From positions 21,499 to 85,498 of the forward strand of contig JAQBXN010000021.1 in NCBI GenBank assembly GCA_027625095.1: 64,000 nt of DNA, written 5' to 3'. The notes below the pieces were generated by a model, which was given only the letters and a program-made list of their open reading frames with translations, was not told the DNA's origin and did no database searches. This document shows positions 26,537 through 34,569 of this stretch, one piece after another (the stretch's first letter is position 1; each line of letters starts with the position of its first letter). This DNA is from Planctomycetota bacterium (GTDB taxonomy: Bacteria; Planctomycetota; PUPC01; JACPCR01). The translations under genes were made by a program, and so were the position numbers.

Positions 26537-27786
26537 GAAATTTCCCCAATCGTGCCCTTGCTGTAGGCGAAGGATTCCGTCTCAATTCCGAATCGATGGG
26601 CCATGGTCAGGTAGAGATTGCAGAGTGGGACGCGCTTGCCCTGCTCCTCCGGCATCTTCACATGGGTCTTGTGCTTGTACCCGCCGCCGGCGACCAGGAT
26701 TGGCAGGTTCTTGTTGGTGTGAGCGCTGCCGTCGCCCATACCGCTGCCGAACAGAATCTGAGTGCTGTTGAGCAACTCAAGGTCGGCGAGTTTTTTCATG
26801 AAACGGGCGAGATGCTCGAGCTGGTAGTGCTCGATCTTTCGCATGCCCGACATCAGTGTCGGATCCTTTCCGTGGTGTGAATATCCATGGTAGCCCTTTG
26901 GCGGCAGCCCAATGCGGCCGACATCAAATGCGCCTGGCACTTCGATGGTTGCTACTCGCGTGGAATCTGTCTGAAGAGCCAGCGTGATCAGATCGAACAG
27001 GATGGGCAGTTGCTGGGTGACGCTACCGTTCTTTGGCTCCTTCATCTCCACCTTTGGGCGTGGACGGTGCACCCAGGCGTTTTCCTGTTGTAACGTCATC
27101 TCTACCTCACGAACCGACGTGAAATATTGGTCCATCATCTTCTGATCACGTTTACTGAGCCGCTGGTTCATCGCCTTGGCCTGCTCATGTACCGCATCGA
27201 GAATCGAGCCCTGCCGCTGGTAACGGGCTGAGCGTTTGTTCGCCTGCTCTTCCGGATCATCGACGAACAGCATCTGAAAGACTCGACTCACTTTCTGAAT
27301 CGACGGCACCTGCACCCCGGAACGGGTCCAGCAGAGCTCGACACCTCCCCCGGCGTTGCTCCCGGCAGAAGTATTCAACACCGGAAACCGCGTCAGGCCG
27401 GCCACTCGCTCGGCGCAGAATTGATCGAGCGTGATGTTTCCATCGGGCATGGCAGCGGCTTCATTCTGCCGGACGCCAGAAAGAAAGGCGTGCGTGCCTG
27501 CGTGGCCCCCGCTGATGCCATGATCCAGATTCGAGAACACTGTGAACTTCCCCCGCCATTCTTCGAGCGGCTTCAGATTCTCCGGCAGCTTCGCATCGAG
27601 CCCGGATTCCTCCGGAAAAAAGGCGTCGGTGATCATCCCGAACGGATTCGCCAGGCAGACGAATCGCCGTGCTGGGAGCGCCTCCTCCCCGAAGGAAAGT
27701 GTCTCAAGAAAAGGAAGCGCCAGACAAGTCCCCGCTCCACGCAGGAATTGTCGGCGATTAAAATTGGGAGTTGGAATGTTCTTCAT
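26533..27786 (-). CDS. DUF1552 protein, Tat-exported
   Basis: 417 residues. The start MKNIPTPNFNRRQFLRGAG is a twin-arginine signal followed by a hydrophobic stretch (TCLALPFLETLSF). The body matches DUF1552, related in fold to DUF1501 and sulfatases: GISGGHAGTHAFLSGV, NAGGGVELCWTRSG, GYHGYSHHGKDP, ILFGSGMGDGSAHTNKNLP. The family's reaction is not established; it is regularly found beside DUF1592-type cytochromes, as here. The stop overlaps the ATG of that cytochrome gene, so the two are co-translated. It is divergent from the rpsB promoter region across about 260 bases. Confidence 0.9.
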   Translation of the reverse strand: MKNIPTPNFNRRQFLRGAGTCLALPFLETLSFGEEALPARRFVCLANPFGMITDAFFPEESGLDAKLPENLKPLEEWRGKFTVFSNLDHGISGGHAGTHAFLSGVRQNEAAAMPDGNITLDQFCAERVAGLTRFPVLNTSAGSNAGGGVELCWTRSGVQVPSIQKVSRVFQMLFVDDPEEQANKRSARYQRQGSILDAVHEQAKAMNQRLSKRDQKMMDQYFTSVREVEMTLQQENAWVHRPRPKVEMKEPKNGSVTQQLPILFDLITLALQTDSTRVATIEVPGAFDVGRIGLPPKGYHGYSHHGKDPTLMSGMRKIEHYQLEHLARFMKKLADLELLNSTQILFGSGMGDGSAHTNKNLPILVAGGGYKHKTHVKMPEEQGKRVPLCNLYLTMAHRFGIETESFAYSKGTIGEIS

Positions 27787-28049
27787 TACTTGCAGGCTCA
27801 GCAGGACCTCACTTAATCAGTATGTGGATTCTCCACTTAATTTACAGATGTCGAAAGGAGGCCGAACCATTCAGTGTTTTGTCTTCAGCCAGGTGCTTGG
27901 CGATTCATTCTTTTGATGATGGAGACTAATACAACCGCAATTGCATGTGAGGGGACTGTCTGGTTGGTTTCAGGCCTCAACCTGATTCGCCGACTCCCCT
28001 TCGATAAGTGTCCTGCACAGGCTGTTTTAACCCCTTCTACCCTGCCCCT
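27787..28049. other. Intergenic region between DUF1552 and the rpsB promoter
   Basis: About 260 bases with no convincing gene on either strand. It separates the minus-strand cytochrome run from the plus-strand translation cluster and should carry the DUF1552 promoter, but no clear -35/-10 pair was found on the minus strand. Confidence 0.35.
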
Positions 28050-28077
28050 TTGCGTAGGCAACCGCCACTGCTATAAT
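28050..28077 (+). promoter_or_regulatory. Sigma70-type promoter of the rpsB-tsf cluster
   Basis: TTGCGT (28050-28055) and a perfect TATAAT (28072-28077) are separated by 16 bases. Transcription would start near 28084, giving a leader of about 140 bases before rpsB. It is the strongest promoter-like sequence I found in the window. Confidence 0.75.
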
Positions 28078-28140
28078 GCCGCCCGATTTTAGGTCAGCGT
28101 GGGCTTAAGTTGTCATAAAATCAAAAGTTACGAGATATTT

Positions 28141-28175
28141 GCCGCCGCGGCCGATGGGTCAGAGCGGCTTTTTTT
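28141..28175 (+). terminator. Possible attenuator in the rpsB leader
   Basis: GCCGC and GCGGC (5-bp stem) lie about 20 bases apart and are followed by seven Ts, between the promoter and the rpsB start. The weak stem could give partial termination or a regulatory fold, as ribosomal protein leaders often do. Tentative. Confidence 0.35.
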
Positions 28176-28226
28176 ACAGTCCTTTTTCCGGGTTGTTATC
28201 CGGGAGCAACGTGACAGGAGGCCATA

Positions 28227-29168
28227 TTGGCTATTGTATCGGTCAAAGAGTTGCTCGAAGCAGGTGTGCACTACGGCCATCATGCGAGCCGTTGGAACCC
28301 CAAAATGCGTCCCTATATTTACGGGAAACGCAACTCCATTCATATCGTGGATCTAGTGGCGACGTGCCGTGGTTTGCTTCGGGCCACCAATTTCGTCCGC
28401 AGGCTCTGTTCTCGGGGCGAAAGCGTCTTGATGGTGGGCACTAAGCGTCAGGCACAGCCTGTCATTCAGGCTCAGGCCACCCGTGGCGAGGTTTCATGGG
28501 TAACCGAGCGCTGGCTTGGTGGGACGCTGACGAATTTCCAGACCATCCGCTTACGCCTCAGCAGACTCCTGGAATTAGAAGAACTCGAAGAGAGCGGGCG
28601 GATCAAAGCCTACAGCAAAAAAGAAGTGTCCATGCTGATGCGGGAAAAGCGCAATATTTTCCGAAATCTCGATGGCCTTCGAAAGATGGACAGGCAACCG
28701 GGAGTGGTCATTGTCATTGACCCTCGTCGCGAGAAGAATGTGGTATTAGAGGCAAACAAACTGGGCATCCCCGTCATTGCTTTGCTCGATACCGATTCCG
28801 ATCCTGATCGCATCAGTATCCCCATACCTGGGAACGACGATGCCATCAAATCGATCCAACTCGTCACGAGCCGGCTGGTTGACGCCATCATGGAAGGCCG
28901 TGAGATTCATCGGGGCCGGATAGAACAACTCAAGCAGGAAGCTGCCGAAAAGGCAGCAAAAGATGCCGCCGATAAGGCTGCCAGGGCTGAAGCTGCCGAG
29001 AAGGCCAGAGCCGCTAAGGCTGCCGAAGCGGCCGCAAGAGCGCAGGCCGCCGAAGAAGCCGCCGCTGCAAAGGCTGCGGAAGCCACAGCAGCTGCAGTGG
29101 CTGTGCCGGAAGCCAAGGGGGGCGCGGAGGGAACTCCAGCGGCACCTTCGGAAGGCGAGACTGCCTGA
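28227..29168 (+). CDS. rpsB: 30S ribosomal protein S2 with Ala-rich C-terminal extension
   Basis: 313 residues from a TTG start with a strong AGGAGG at 28217-28222. The S2 core is complete: MAIVSVKELLEAGVHYGHH, WNPKMRPYIYGKRNSIHIVDL, RWLGGTLTNFQTI, PGVVIVIDPRREKN and IPVIALLDTDSDPD. E. coli S2 has 241 residues. The extra 75 or so at the C-terminus are Ala/Glu/Lys repeats (EKAARDAA-like heptads) that should form a long helix, then a short Pro/Gly tail. The protein binds the small subunit near S1 and the ribosome exit side of mRNA. It leads the cluster rpsB-tsf-pyrH-frr, a common bacterial order. Confidence 0.97.
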   Translation: MAIVSVKELLEAGVHYGHHASRWNPKMRPYIYGKRNSIHIVDLVATCRGLLRATNFVRRLCSRGESVLMVGTKRQAQPVIQAQATRGEVSWVTERWLGGTLTNFQTIRLRLSRLLELEELEESGRIKAYSKKEVSMLMREKRNIFRNLDGLRKMDRQPGVVIVIDPRREKNVVLEANKLGIPVIALLDTDSDPDRISIPIPGNDDAIKSIQLVTSRLVDAIMEGREIHRGRIEQLKQEAAEKAAKDAADKAARAEAAEKARAAKAAEAAARAQAAEEAAAAKAAEATAAAVAVPEAKGGAEGTPAAPSEGETA

Positions 29169-29175
29169 ATTCAAA

Positions 29176-29201
29176 CGCCCCGGCCTGAGCGGGCCGGGGC
29201 G
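29176..29201 (+). other. GC-rich hairpin between rpsB and tsf
   Basis: CGCCCCGGCC and GGCCGGGGCG form a perfect 10-bp stem with a 6-base loop 7 bases after the rpsB stop. No T tract follows. It could act as partial terminator, processing site or mRNA stabiliser between rpsB and tsf. Confidence 0.6.
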
Positions 29202-29284
29202 AACATTCTTATGAGAGTCTCGCCAATAGTTACAGGGCGAAGTGGAAGTCAACGAACAGAAATTAGAAACAAGGAGATCGCAAA

Positions 29285-29872
29285 ATGGCTGTAAGTGCCG
29301 CACAGATTAAAGAACTCAGAGAGTCAACTGGCGGGGGCGTCATGGAGTGCAAAAAGGCCCTCGAAGAGGCCGGCGGTGACCTGGCCAAGGCCAAGGAAAT
29401 CCTCAAGCTCATGAATGCCAAGACCGTTGAAAAAAAGGCCGGCCGCGTGGCAGGCATGGGCAAAATCGTTTCCTACATCCATCCCCCCGGCCGTATCGGA
29501 GTTCTGGTGGAAATGCGCTGTGAGACAGATTTCGTGGCCAACAATCCCGAATTCATCGCATTGTCTAAAGACATCTGCATGCATATCGCAGCCATGTCGC
29601 CGGCCGCCGTCAATCGTGAAAGCATTCCGGAAGAGACAGTGAATCTCCAGAAAGAACTCTTTCGGGAAGAGGTCAAGGATAAGCCTGCTGCCATCCAGGA
29701 AAAGATTCTTGAAGGCAAGCTCAATGCTTTCTTCAAAGAAATGACACTGCTCGATCAGCCGTTCGCCAAGGACACCAAGGTGACGGTGGGTGAGCACATC
29801 AAATCAAAAATTGGTTTGTTGCAGGAAAACATCACTGTCGCCCGCATGGTGCGATGGGAGACCAACACTTAA
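29285..29872 (+). CDS. tsf: Elongation factor Ts (short form)
   Basis: 195 residues; AAGGAG lies upstream of the ATG. EF-Ts recycles EF-Tu-GDP to EF-Tu-GTP. The N-terminal UBA-like domain (IKELRESTGGGVMECKKALEE, with GD motif) and the nucleotide-exchange TDFVAN motif in EMRCETDFVANNPEF are present. The length is close to the short bacterial form (about 200 residues), lacking the second core repeat and coiled coil of the E. coli protein (283 residues). It is the second gene of the translation cluster and is followed at once by a strong terminator. Confidence 0.96.
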   Translation: MAVSAAQIKELRESTGGGVMECKKALEEAGGDLAKAKEILKLMNAKTVEKKAGRVAGMGKIVSYIHPPGRIGVLVEMRCETDFVANNPEFIALSKDICMHIAAMSPAAVNRESIPEETVNLQKELFREEVKDKPAAIQEKILEGKLNAFFKEMTLLDQPFAKDTKVTVGEHIKSKIGLLQENITVARMVRWETNT

Positions 29873-29875
29873 TTT

Positions 29876-29909
29876 AATAAGGCAGGCATTTTTGCCTGCC
29901 TTATTTTTT
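29876..29909 (+). terminator. Rho-independent terminator after tsf
   Basis: AATAAGGCAGGC and GCCTGCCTTATT form a perfect 12-bp stem with a 6-base T-rich loop, and the descending arm runs into a T tract. It starts 3 bases after the tsf stop. It separates rpsB-tsf from pyrH-frr, which must use read-through or their own promoter. Confidence 0.9.
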
Positions 29910-29952
29910 GCCCACCAGGACTCGGTGGGTTGCACCGAAAAGAGAGGGATTG

Positions 29953-30699
29953 ATGCCACAAGACGTTTTAAGCCCAGAGCCAGTGACTAAACGGCGCGGC
30001 AAACCTTTCGGTCGAGTATTGCTCAAGATCAGCGGGGAGGCATTCGGTGAAAAAGGAGTTTCCGGGGAAATCGTTGACTCCATCGCCACTCAGGTGAAAG
30101 ATGTGGCCGCAGGATCCACTGAGCTGGCAGTGGTGGTCGGAGGCGGCAACATCATTCGCGGCCAGACCCTGGCCAGCTCCGGTATCAATCGCGCGACTGC
30201 GGACTACATGGGAATGCTCGGTACGGTCATCAACGCCATGGCCCTCCAGGACATCCTTGAAGAGATGGGTGTGCCTACCCGCGTACTCAGCGCACTTACC
30301 ATCCAGGAAGTTGCTGAACCGTACGTCCGCCGCCGTGCAATGCGACACCTGGAGAAAGGTCGCGTCGTCATCTTCGCCGGAGGTACCGGCAACCCGCATT
30401 TCACCACAGACACTACAGCGGCACTCCGGGCCACCGAGATTGGTGCTGAGGTCGTCCTCAAAGCCACAAAGGTTGACGGCATCTACGATAAAGATCCCAT
30501 CACCAACAGTGATGCCGTCCGCTTCAAAAGCCTTACATACCTGGACGTCCTGAACAAGAGACTCCAGGTGATGGATGCCACCGCCATCACTCTTTGTATG
30601 GAACACCAGATGCCAATCATCGTTTTCGACCTAAAAAAAGAAGGCAACATCGAACGGGTCATACGAGGCGAAGACATTGGAACTTACGTAGGAGATTAG
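29953..30699 (+). CDS. pyrH: UMP kinase
   Basis: 248 residues from the ATG at 29953 (MPQDVLS), with AGAGAGGGA 6-12 bases upstream; the upstream in-frame codons from 29908 overlap the terminator and are unlikely to be used. It phosphorylates UMP to UDP in pyrimidine synthesis. Amino-acid-kinase-fold landmarks are [66 protein letters not shown] and [13 protein letters not shown]. The length matches bacterial PyrH. frr follows after 12 bases, so the two are probably one transcription unit. Confidence 0.97.
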   Translation: MPQDVLSPEPVTKRRGKPFGRVLLKISGEAFGEKGVSGEIVDSIATQVKDVAAGSTELAVVVGGGNIIRGQTLASSGINRATADYMGMLGTVINAMALQDILEEMGVPTRVLSALTIQEVAEPYVRRRAMRHLEKGRVVIFAGGTGNPHFTTDTTAALRATEIGAEVVLKATKVDGIYDKDPITNSDAVRFKSLTYLDVLNKRLQVMDATAITLCMEHQMPIIVFDLKKEGNIERVIRGEDIGTYVGD

Positions 30700-30711
30700 G
30701 AGAACCACACA

Positions 30712-31272
30712 GTGCCAGTAGATGAAATTCTCTTTGAAGCCGAAGAAAAGATGGAGAATGCGGTCGCCATTCTCGAAAAAGAATACCGAACCATCCGTAC
30801 AGGCCGTGCCTCCCCGGCGCTCGTCGACAACTTGAAAGTGGATGCGTACGGCGTATCCACCCCGCTCAAGCAGCTCGGCTCGGTCGGCGCGCCCGATCCG
30901 CGTCAGTTGGTCATCCGCCCCTTCGACCGCGGCACTATCGGCGACATCGAGAAGGCGATCATGAAATCAGACCTCGGCCTGCAGCCTAACAACGATGGGA
31001 AGCTTATTCGCATCCCAATCCCACCACTCAGCGAGGAGCGTCGGCGTCAGCTTTCCGGACGCTTGAAAGAGATGGCCGAAGAGGCGAGGGTGAGCATTCG
31101 CAACGTGCGTCGCGACGCAAACAAGCAGATAGACGCAGAAAAAAAGGACGGTCTCATACCGGAAGACAGCGCCTTCACCGCTAAAGAAGCGACCTTGGAG
31201 CTCACCAAGAAGTTCGAGGCGAACGTCACCAGAATCTTCGACGCCAAGACCACGGAAGTGATGGAGGTCTGA
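30712..31272 (+). CDS. frr: Ribosome recycling factor
   Basis: 186 residues from a GTG start with TAGGAGA upstream. RRF releases mRNA and tRNA from the post-termination ribosome with EF-G. Family segments are intact: AVAILEKEYRTIRTGRASPALVD, TPLKQLGSVGAPDPRQLVI, IEKAIMKSDLGLQPNNDGK, IRIPIPPLSEERRRQL and the helical tail NVRRDANKQIDAEKKD. The length is normal (about 185). It is the last gene of the translation cluster; the convergent SDR gene ends 5 bases away. Confidence 0.97.
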   Translation: MPVDEILFEAEEKMENAVAILEKEYRTIRTGRASPALVDNLKVDAYGVSTPLKQLGSVGAPDPRQLVIRPFDRGTIGDIEKAIMKSDLGLQPNNDGKLIRIPIPPLSEERRRQLSGRLKEMAEEARVSIRNVRRDANKQIDAEKKDGLIPEDSAFTAKEATLELTKKFEANVTRIFDAKTTEVMEV

Positions 31273-31277
31273 GGCGA

Positions 31278-32090
31278 TTACTGACTCGAAGTGATCCCAC
31301 CGTCCACATACACCGTCTGCCCGGTCACGAAGTTCGAAGCCGGCGTGCAGAAAAACATACAGGGGCCGACACAATCTTTCGGATCGGCGATGCGGCCGAG
31401 CGGGATGCGGGCAAGCAGTGCTTTACGGAATTCCGGATTCTCCATCACGTGCCGAATCATCTCGGTGTAGACAAACGTCGGGGCCACCCCGTTGACAGTA
31501 ATGTTGTGCGGAGCGAGCTCCATCGCATGCTGCTTAACGAGCATGACCATCGCGCCCTTGGTGCTGCAGTAAGCCGAGTAACCCCGATCACGAATCCCAA
31601 GCTGTGAACGAACCGAAAGCAGGTGACATTGTTTACCTCCGTCACCCTGTCCCATCTGGTGTCTGGCCGCGGCCTGCGCCAGAAACATCGCGGATTTCAA
31701 ATTCACGCGATAGACCTCGTCGTATGCCTCTTCAGTGACATCCCAAAGCCGCTCCTCACGCTGGATGCCGACGCAGTTCATCAGGATGTCGAGCCGTCCG
31801 TAAGTCTCGGCCACGAAGTCCGTGGACTTTTTGATGTCGTCGACCGAGTTTACATCGACGGTCGTATTCGTCGCTTCATAGCCAGCATCTTTGATCGCTC
31901 TGGCGAGCTCCTCGCCCTTCTCAGCGCTGCGACCAGAGATGACCACCTTCGCCCCCGCCTTTGCCAGGCCCCAGCAAAGGGCCTCGCCGATACCACCATA
32001 CCCCCCGGGCACGTAGGCGACCTTACCGCTGGCATCGAAGAGTCCGTTCAGTTCTTTATCAAAATCAACTTTGGGAGTGATCTGTTCCAT
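31278..32090 (-). CDS. Short-chain dehydrogenase/reductase (SDR)
   Basis: 270 residues, classical SDR size. Rossmann motif VPGGYGGIGEAL has Pro in place of the usual Thr before the Gly-rich loop; the NNAG-equivalent is MNCVGI; the catalytic Ser is in LLSVRSQ and the YxxxK pair is YCSTK. VDGGITSSQ closes the protein as in gluconate or 3-oxoacyl-type members. The region GQGDGGKQCHLL before the catalytic Ser is slightly unusual. It oxidises or reduces an unknown alcohol or ketone, probably a sugar acid given the setting. Its upstream region carries CGTAAT/TACGTAAT words (32100-32122). Confidence 0.85.
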   Translation of the reverse strand: MEQITPKVDFDKELNGLFDASGKVAYVPGGYGGIGEALCWGLAKAGAKVVISGRSAEKGEELARAIKDAGYEATNTTVDVNSVDDIKKSTDFVAETYGRLDILMNCVGIQREERLWDVTEEAYDEVYRVNLKSAMFLAQAAARHQMGQGDGGKQCHLLSVRSQLGIRDRGYSAYCSTKGAMVMLVKQHAMELAPHNITVNGVAPTFVYTEMIRHVMENPEFRKALLARIPLGRIADPKDCVGPCMFFCTPASNFVTGQTVYVDGGITSSQ

Positions 32091-32129
32091 AGCGTTGCCT
32101 CGTAATGCGTGATACGTAATCAGAAACTT

Positions 32130-32345
32130 CTAACTTGCTTGCGGCTCTTTCTGTTCGCCGGGCTTATTCCATCCATCGAGGCGCTCAAGTAATTCATTCG
32201 TTGTGATGGGATTACCTGAGTCTGCGTCTTGCTTTCCTTCCATGACACGGCCTACGAATTCGACTTCCTACAAGATTTCATCAAGTGAGCTTTTGGTTGG
32301 CATCCACTTAATGGTCTCAATTACCAGGTCTCTAAGGCTTTTCAC
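32130..32345 (-). pseudogene. Antitoxin-like gene interrupted by an amber codon
   Basis: On the minus strand a 72-codon frame opens with a GTG at 32345 (VKSLRDLVIETIKWMPTKSS LDEIL) and meets TAG at codon 26 (32268-32270). It then continues in the same frame with protein-like sequence (EVEFVGRVMEGKQDADSGN, then PITTNELLERLDGW) to a TAG at 32130. The pattern, including a final helix of ELLERL type, resembles short antitoxins of toxin-antitoxin pairs, and a single G-to-T change of GAG would explain the stop. No partner toxin gene was found next to it. The fragments account for most of the 370-base gap between the SDR gene and the ABC operon. Confidence 0.55.
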
Positions 32346-32459
32346 TGGATATATCTGTGGCTCTTGTGATGACTAAGTGGGCCACACCAGAATTACAATC
32401 CCGTTTATACCGCCCTCCTGTTCCTTCTGGACAGAATCTTCCAGCTTACCATTCTTCCA

Positions 32460-33098
32460 TCATTCCACCTTTCCACCTCTCGCTTCATAAGTCTGCAGAT
32501 TGCTGCCCAGATACTGCCGGACTCTCTCATCGGCGACGTAATCTTTCCAGGTATCAGCCTGGGTAATCTTGCCCTCGTAGACGAATAGAAATTCTTCGCA
32601 CGTCTCTTCCATGATCTGCAGGTGATACTGCTCCATGGGATGCAGGCAGATGAAGACGAGTTTCCCGTCATTGCGAAGGGCGCGAAAGAAATCCAGCATG
32701 AACCCGATGTAACCGTCCTGCGTATTGAATTGGGGCTCATCAAAAAGATGCACACTCGGGTAATGCTGACTGGCAGATTCAAGCAAGAACGACGGCTTTG
32801 TACGTTTGATTCTTCGCACCTGATATGACTGGTGGTAATGAATCGCCAGGCGGTCTCGTTCGCGATATTTCACGTTATGGATATCCTGTCCCATGCAGAT
32901 AACGCTTCCTTCTGTGGGCGAATTACTGCCAGTCATCATCTCGAACAACGTGGTCTTGCCAGCCCCGTTCGCGCCCATCAGGCCGACGATCTTCGGCGCT
33001 TCGAATTTGAGATTCGCCTCGATTGAAAAGGTGACACGCTTGTTGAATACGCCCTGCGTGTAAATCTTCTTGATGTTGTCCAGAATCAGCATCCTCAT
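32460..33098 (-). CDS. Degenerate ABC-type ATPase, last gene of the liv-like operon
   Basis: 212 residues. Walker A is intact (GANGAGKTT, 42-50) and a Walker B-like HLFDEP is at 117-122, with an H-loop-like CLHP near 153. The LSGGQ signature and most of the helical subdomain that should separate the Q-loop from Walker B are missing: only about 30 residues lie between HQSYQ and Walker B. It starts in an ATGA overlap with the preceding livF gene, so it is translated with a full branched-chain amino-acid-type transporter that already has two ATPases. It may be regulatory, bind ATP without hydrolysis, or be decaying. The last codons carry CATTCC/CTTCC words. Confidence 0.75.
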   Translation of the reverse strand: MRMLILDNIKKIYTQGVFNKRVTFSIEANLKFEAPKIVGLMGANGAGKTTLFEMMTGSNSPTEGSVICMGQDIHNVKYRERDRLAIHYHQSYQVRRIKRTKPSFLLESASQHYPSVHLFDEPQFNTQDGYIGFMLDFFRALRNDGKLVFICLHPMEQYHLQIMEETCEEFLFVYEGKITQADTWKDYVADERVRQYLGSNLQTYEARGGKVE

Positions 33099-33793
33099 AT
33101 TCCCAGCAATCTTTTGCGTTTATCTGCATCGATCAGCAGCTCTCGAGCCGGGCCTTCATGCACGATTGCCCCATGATCCATTACATAGACACGGTCCGAA
33201 ACCGATAACACGGTCTCCGCGTGCTGTTCGACCACAAGCGCTGCGACGCCTTCTGCCTTGATGCGCTTGATGGTGGACATCACATCTGCGACGACCTTGG
33301 GCGCCAGCCCCTGCGAAGGCTCATCGAAGAGCACAAGACCCGGCGAACCCAGCAACGCGCGTGAGATGGCGACCATTTGCATCTCCCCTCCCGAAAGGTT
33401 TTCGCATTCACGATCCATCAGGTACTCAACCGCGGAGAAAATCCCGAAAGTCTCGCTCAGCGTCCACGAACGGTATTTCGTTTTCTTCATGCCGAGTTCA
33501 AGGTTTCTTCGAACGGTAAGCGCAGGGAATATCCGCCGGTCATCGGGCACCCAACTGATCCCTGCACGTGCGATCTCGTGCGTTTTGCGGCGGGTGATCT
33601 CCTGTCCATCAAACACAATCGTACCGGACTTCGGTGGTGTGAGACCCAGGATAGAACGAATGGTCGTCGTCTTGCCGGCGCCGTTTGGTCCGAGCAGCGC
33701 GACCACTTCACCTTCTCCGATATTCAGGCTGACATCGAAGAGTACGCGGGCTTCGCCGTAGTAGGTGCTGATGTTTTGAATTTTCAGAATCAT
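33095..33793 (-). CDS. livF: Branched-chain amino-acid-type ABC transporter ATPase (LivF-like)
   Basis: 232 residues from the ATG at 33793 (MILKIQNISTYYGE), which overlaps the livG stop by ATGA; an 11-residue longer frame exists but lies inside livG. Complete ABC ATPase: Walker A GPNGAGKTT, signature NLSGGEMQ, Walker B VLFDEPSQGLAP and an H-loop in VVEQHAETVL. LivF energises uptake of amino acids or related amides through the LivHM permease. Its 3' end overlaps the degenerate ATPase gene by 4 bases. Substrate class by family only; urea, amide or aromatic-acid transporters share this layout. Confidence 0.9.
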   Translation of the reverse strand: MILKIQNISTYYGEARVLFDVSLNIGEGEVVALLGPNGAGKTTTIRSILGLTPPKSGTIVFDGQEITRRKTHEIARAGISWVPDDRRIFPALTVRRNLELGMKKTKYRSWTLSETFGIFSAVEYLMDRECENLSGGEMQMVAISRALLGSPGLVLFDEPSQGLAPKVVADVMSTIKRIKAEGVAALVVEQHAETVLSVSDRVYVMDHGAIVHEGPARELLIDADKRKRLLGI

Positions 33794-34533
33794 CCGAGTT
33801 TTCCGAGGTTTGATGCCTGCACCCACTTGTTTTGCTTGAGCTCATCCGGTGTGCCGCGGGCGATGACCTGTCCCCAATGAATGACCGAGATGGTGTCCGC
33901 CAGGCCGAACAAGAACGGCATGTCGTGCTCAATGATGACGAGCGTGGTCAGCTTACGAAGCTCCTGGATCAGCCCTGCCAGCCGGGCCATCTGGTCGCTC
34001 CCCAACCCTTGAGTTGGCTCATCCAGAAACAGCAGCCTCGGCGCAGCAGCGAGCGCGATACCGATCTCGAGGATGCGCTTGTTGCCATACGAAAGATCTT
34101 TGGCGTCCTGGGCCGCGAGTGCTTCAAGTCCTATTCGTTTGAGGATATCCCACGCTCTGTCCTGAATCTCAGAACTTCCCGCGACGTTCAGAAACATATT
34201 GAATCCGCGCTGCCGGACCTCGGGAAGCGCGACCATGACATTCTGCAGGACACTGTAATCATCAAACACATTCATGATCTGAAACGACCGTGAAATGCCC
34301 TTTCGAGCGATGACTCTCTCCGGCAAGCCGGTTATGTTTTCACCATCGAAGAGCACCCTTCCCCGATCGGGTTTGTAATGTCCGGTCAGCACGTTGAAGC
34401 AGGTGGTCTTGCCCGCGCCGTTCGGCCCAATGATCCCGCTTACGGAGTTCTCTTCGAACGAAACGGTGATGTCTTCAAGGACAACCGTGTCGCCAAATCG
34501 TTTATGAAGATTGTGGGCTTCGAACAAAGGCAT
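33790..34533 (-). CDS. livG: Branched-chain amino-acid-type ABC transporter ATPase (LivG-like)
   Basis: 247 residues. Walker A GPNGAGKTT, the LivG-type signature DLSYGNKRILEI, Walker B LFLDEPTQGLG and an H-loop in VIIEHDMPFL. The MNVFDDYSVLQNVMVAL segment is typical of LivG/UrtD. It pairs with LivF in the cytoplasm. It starts 13 bases after livM. The short GTTAATGG word repeat at 34543-34569 falls across the end of livM and the intergenic bases. Confidence 0.92.
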   Translation of the reverse strand: MPLFEAHNLHKRFGDTVVLEDITVSFEENSVSGIIGPNGAGKTTCFNVLTGHYKPDRGRVLFDGENITGLPERVIARKGISRSFQIMNVFDDYSVLQNVMVALPEVRQRGFNMFLNVAGSSEIQDRAWDILKRIGLEALAAQDAKDLSYGNKRILEIGIALAAAPRLLFLDEPTQGLGSDQMARLAGLIQELRKLTTLVIIEHDMPFLFGLADTISVIHWGQVIARGTPDELKQNKWVQASNLGKLG

Positions 34534-34542
34534 GGAAGAAGG

Positions 34543-34569
34543 ATGGTTAATGGTTAATGGTTGATGGTT
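34543..34569. repeat. GGTTAATGGTTGATGG word repeat
   Basis: Iterated ATGGTTA/ATGGTTG words overlap the last codons of livM (encoding STINH) and the livM-livG gap. Close relatives lie at 39344-39374 and, inverted, 39458-39503. Confidence 0.6.
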
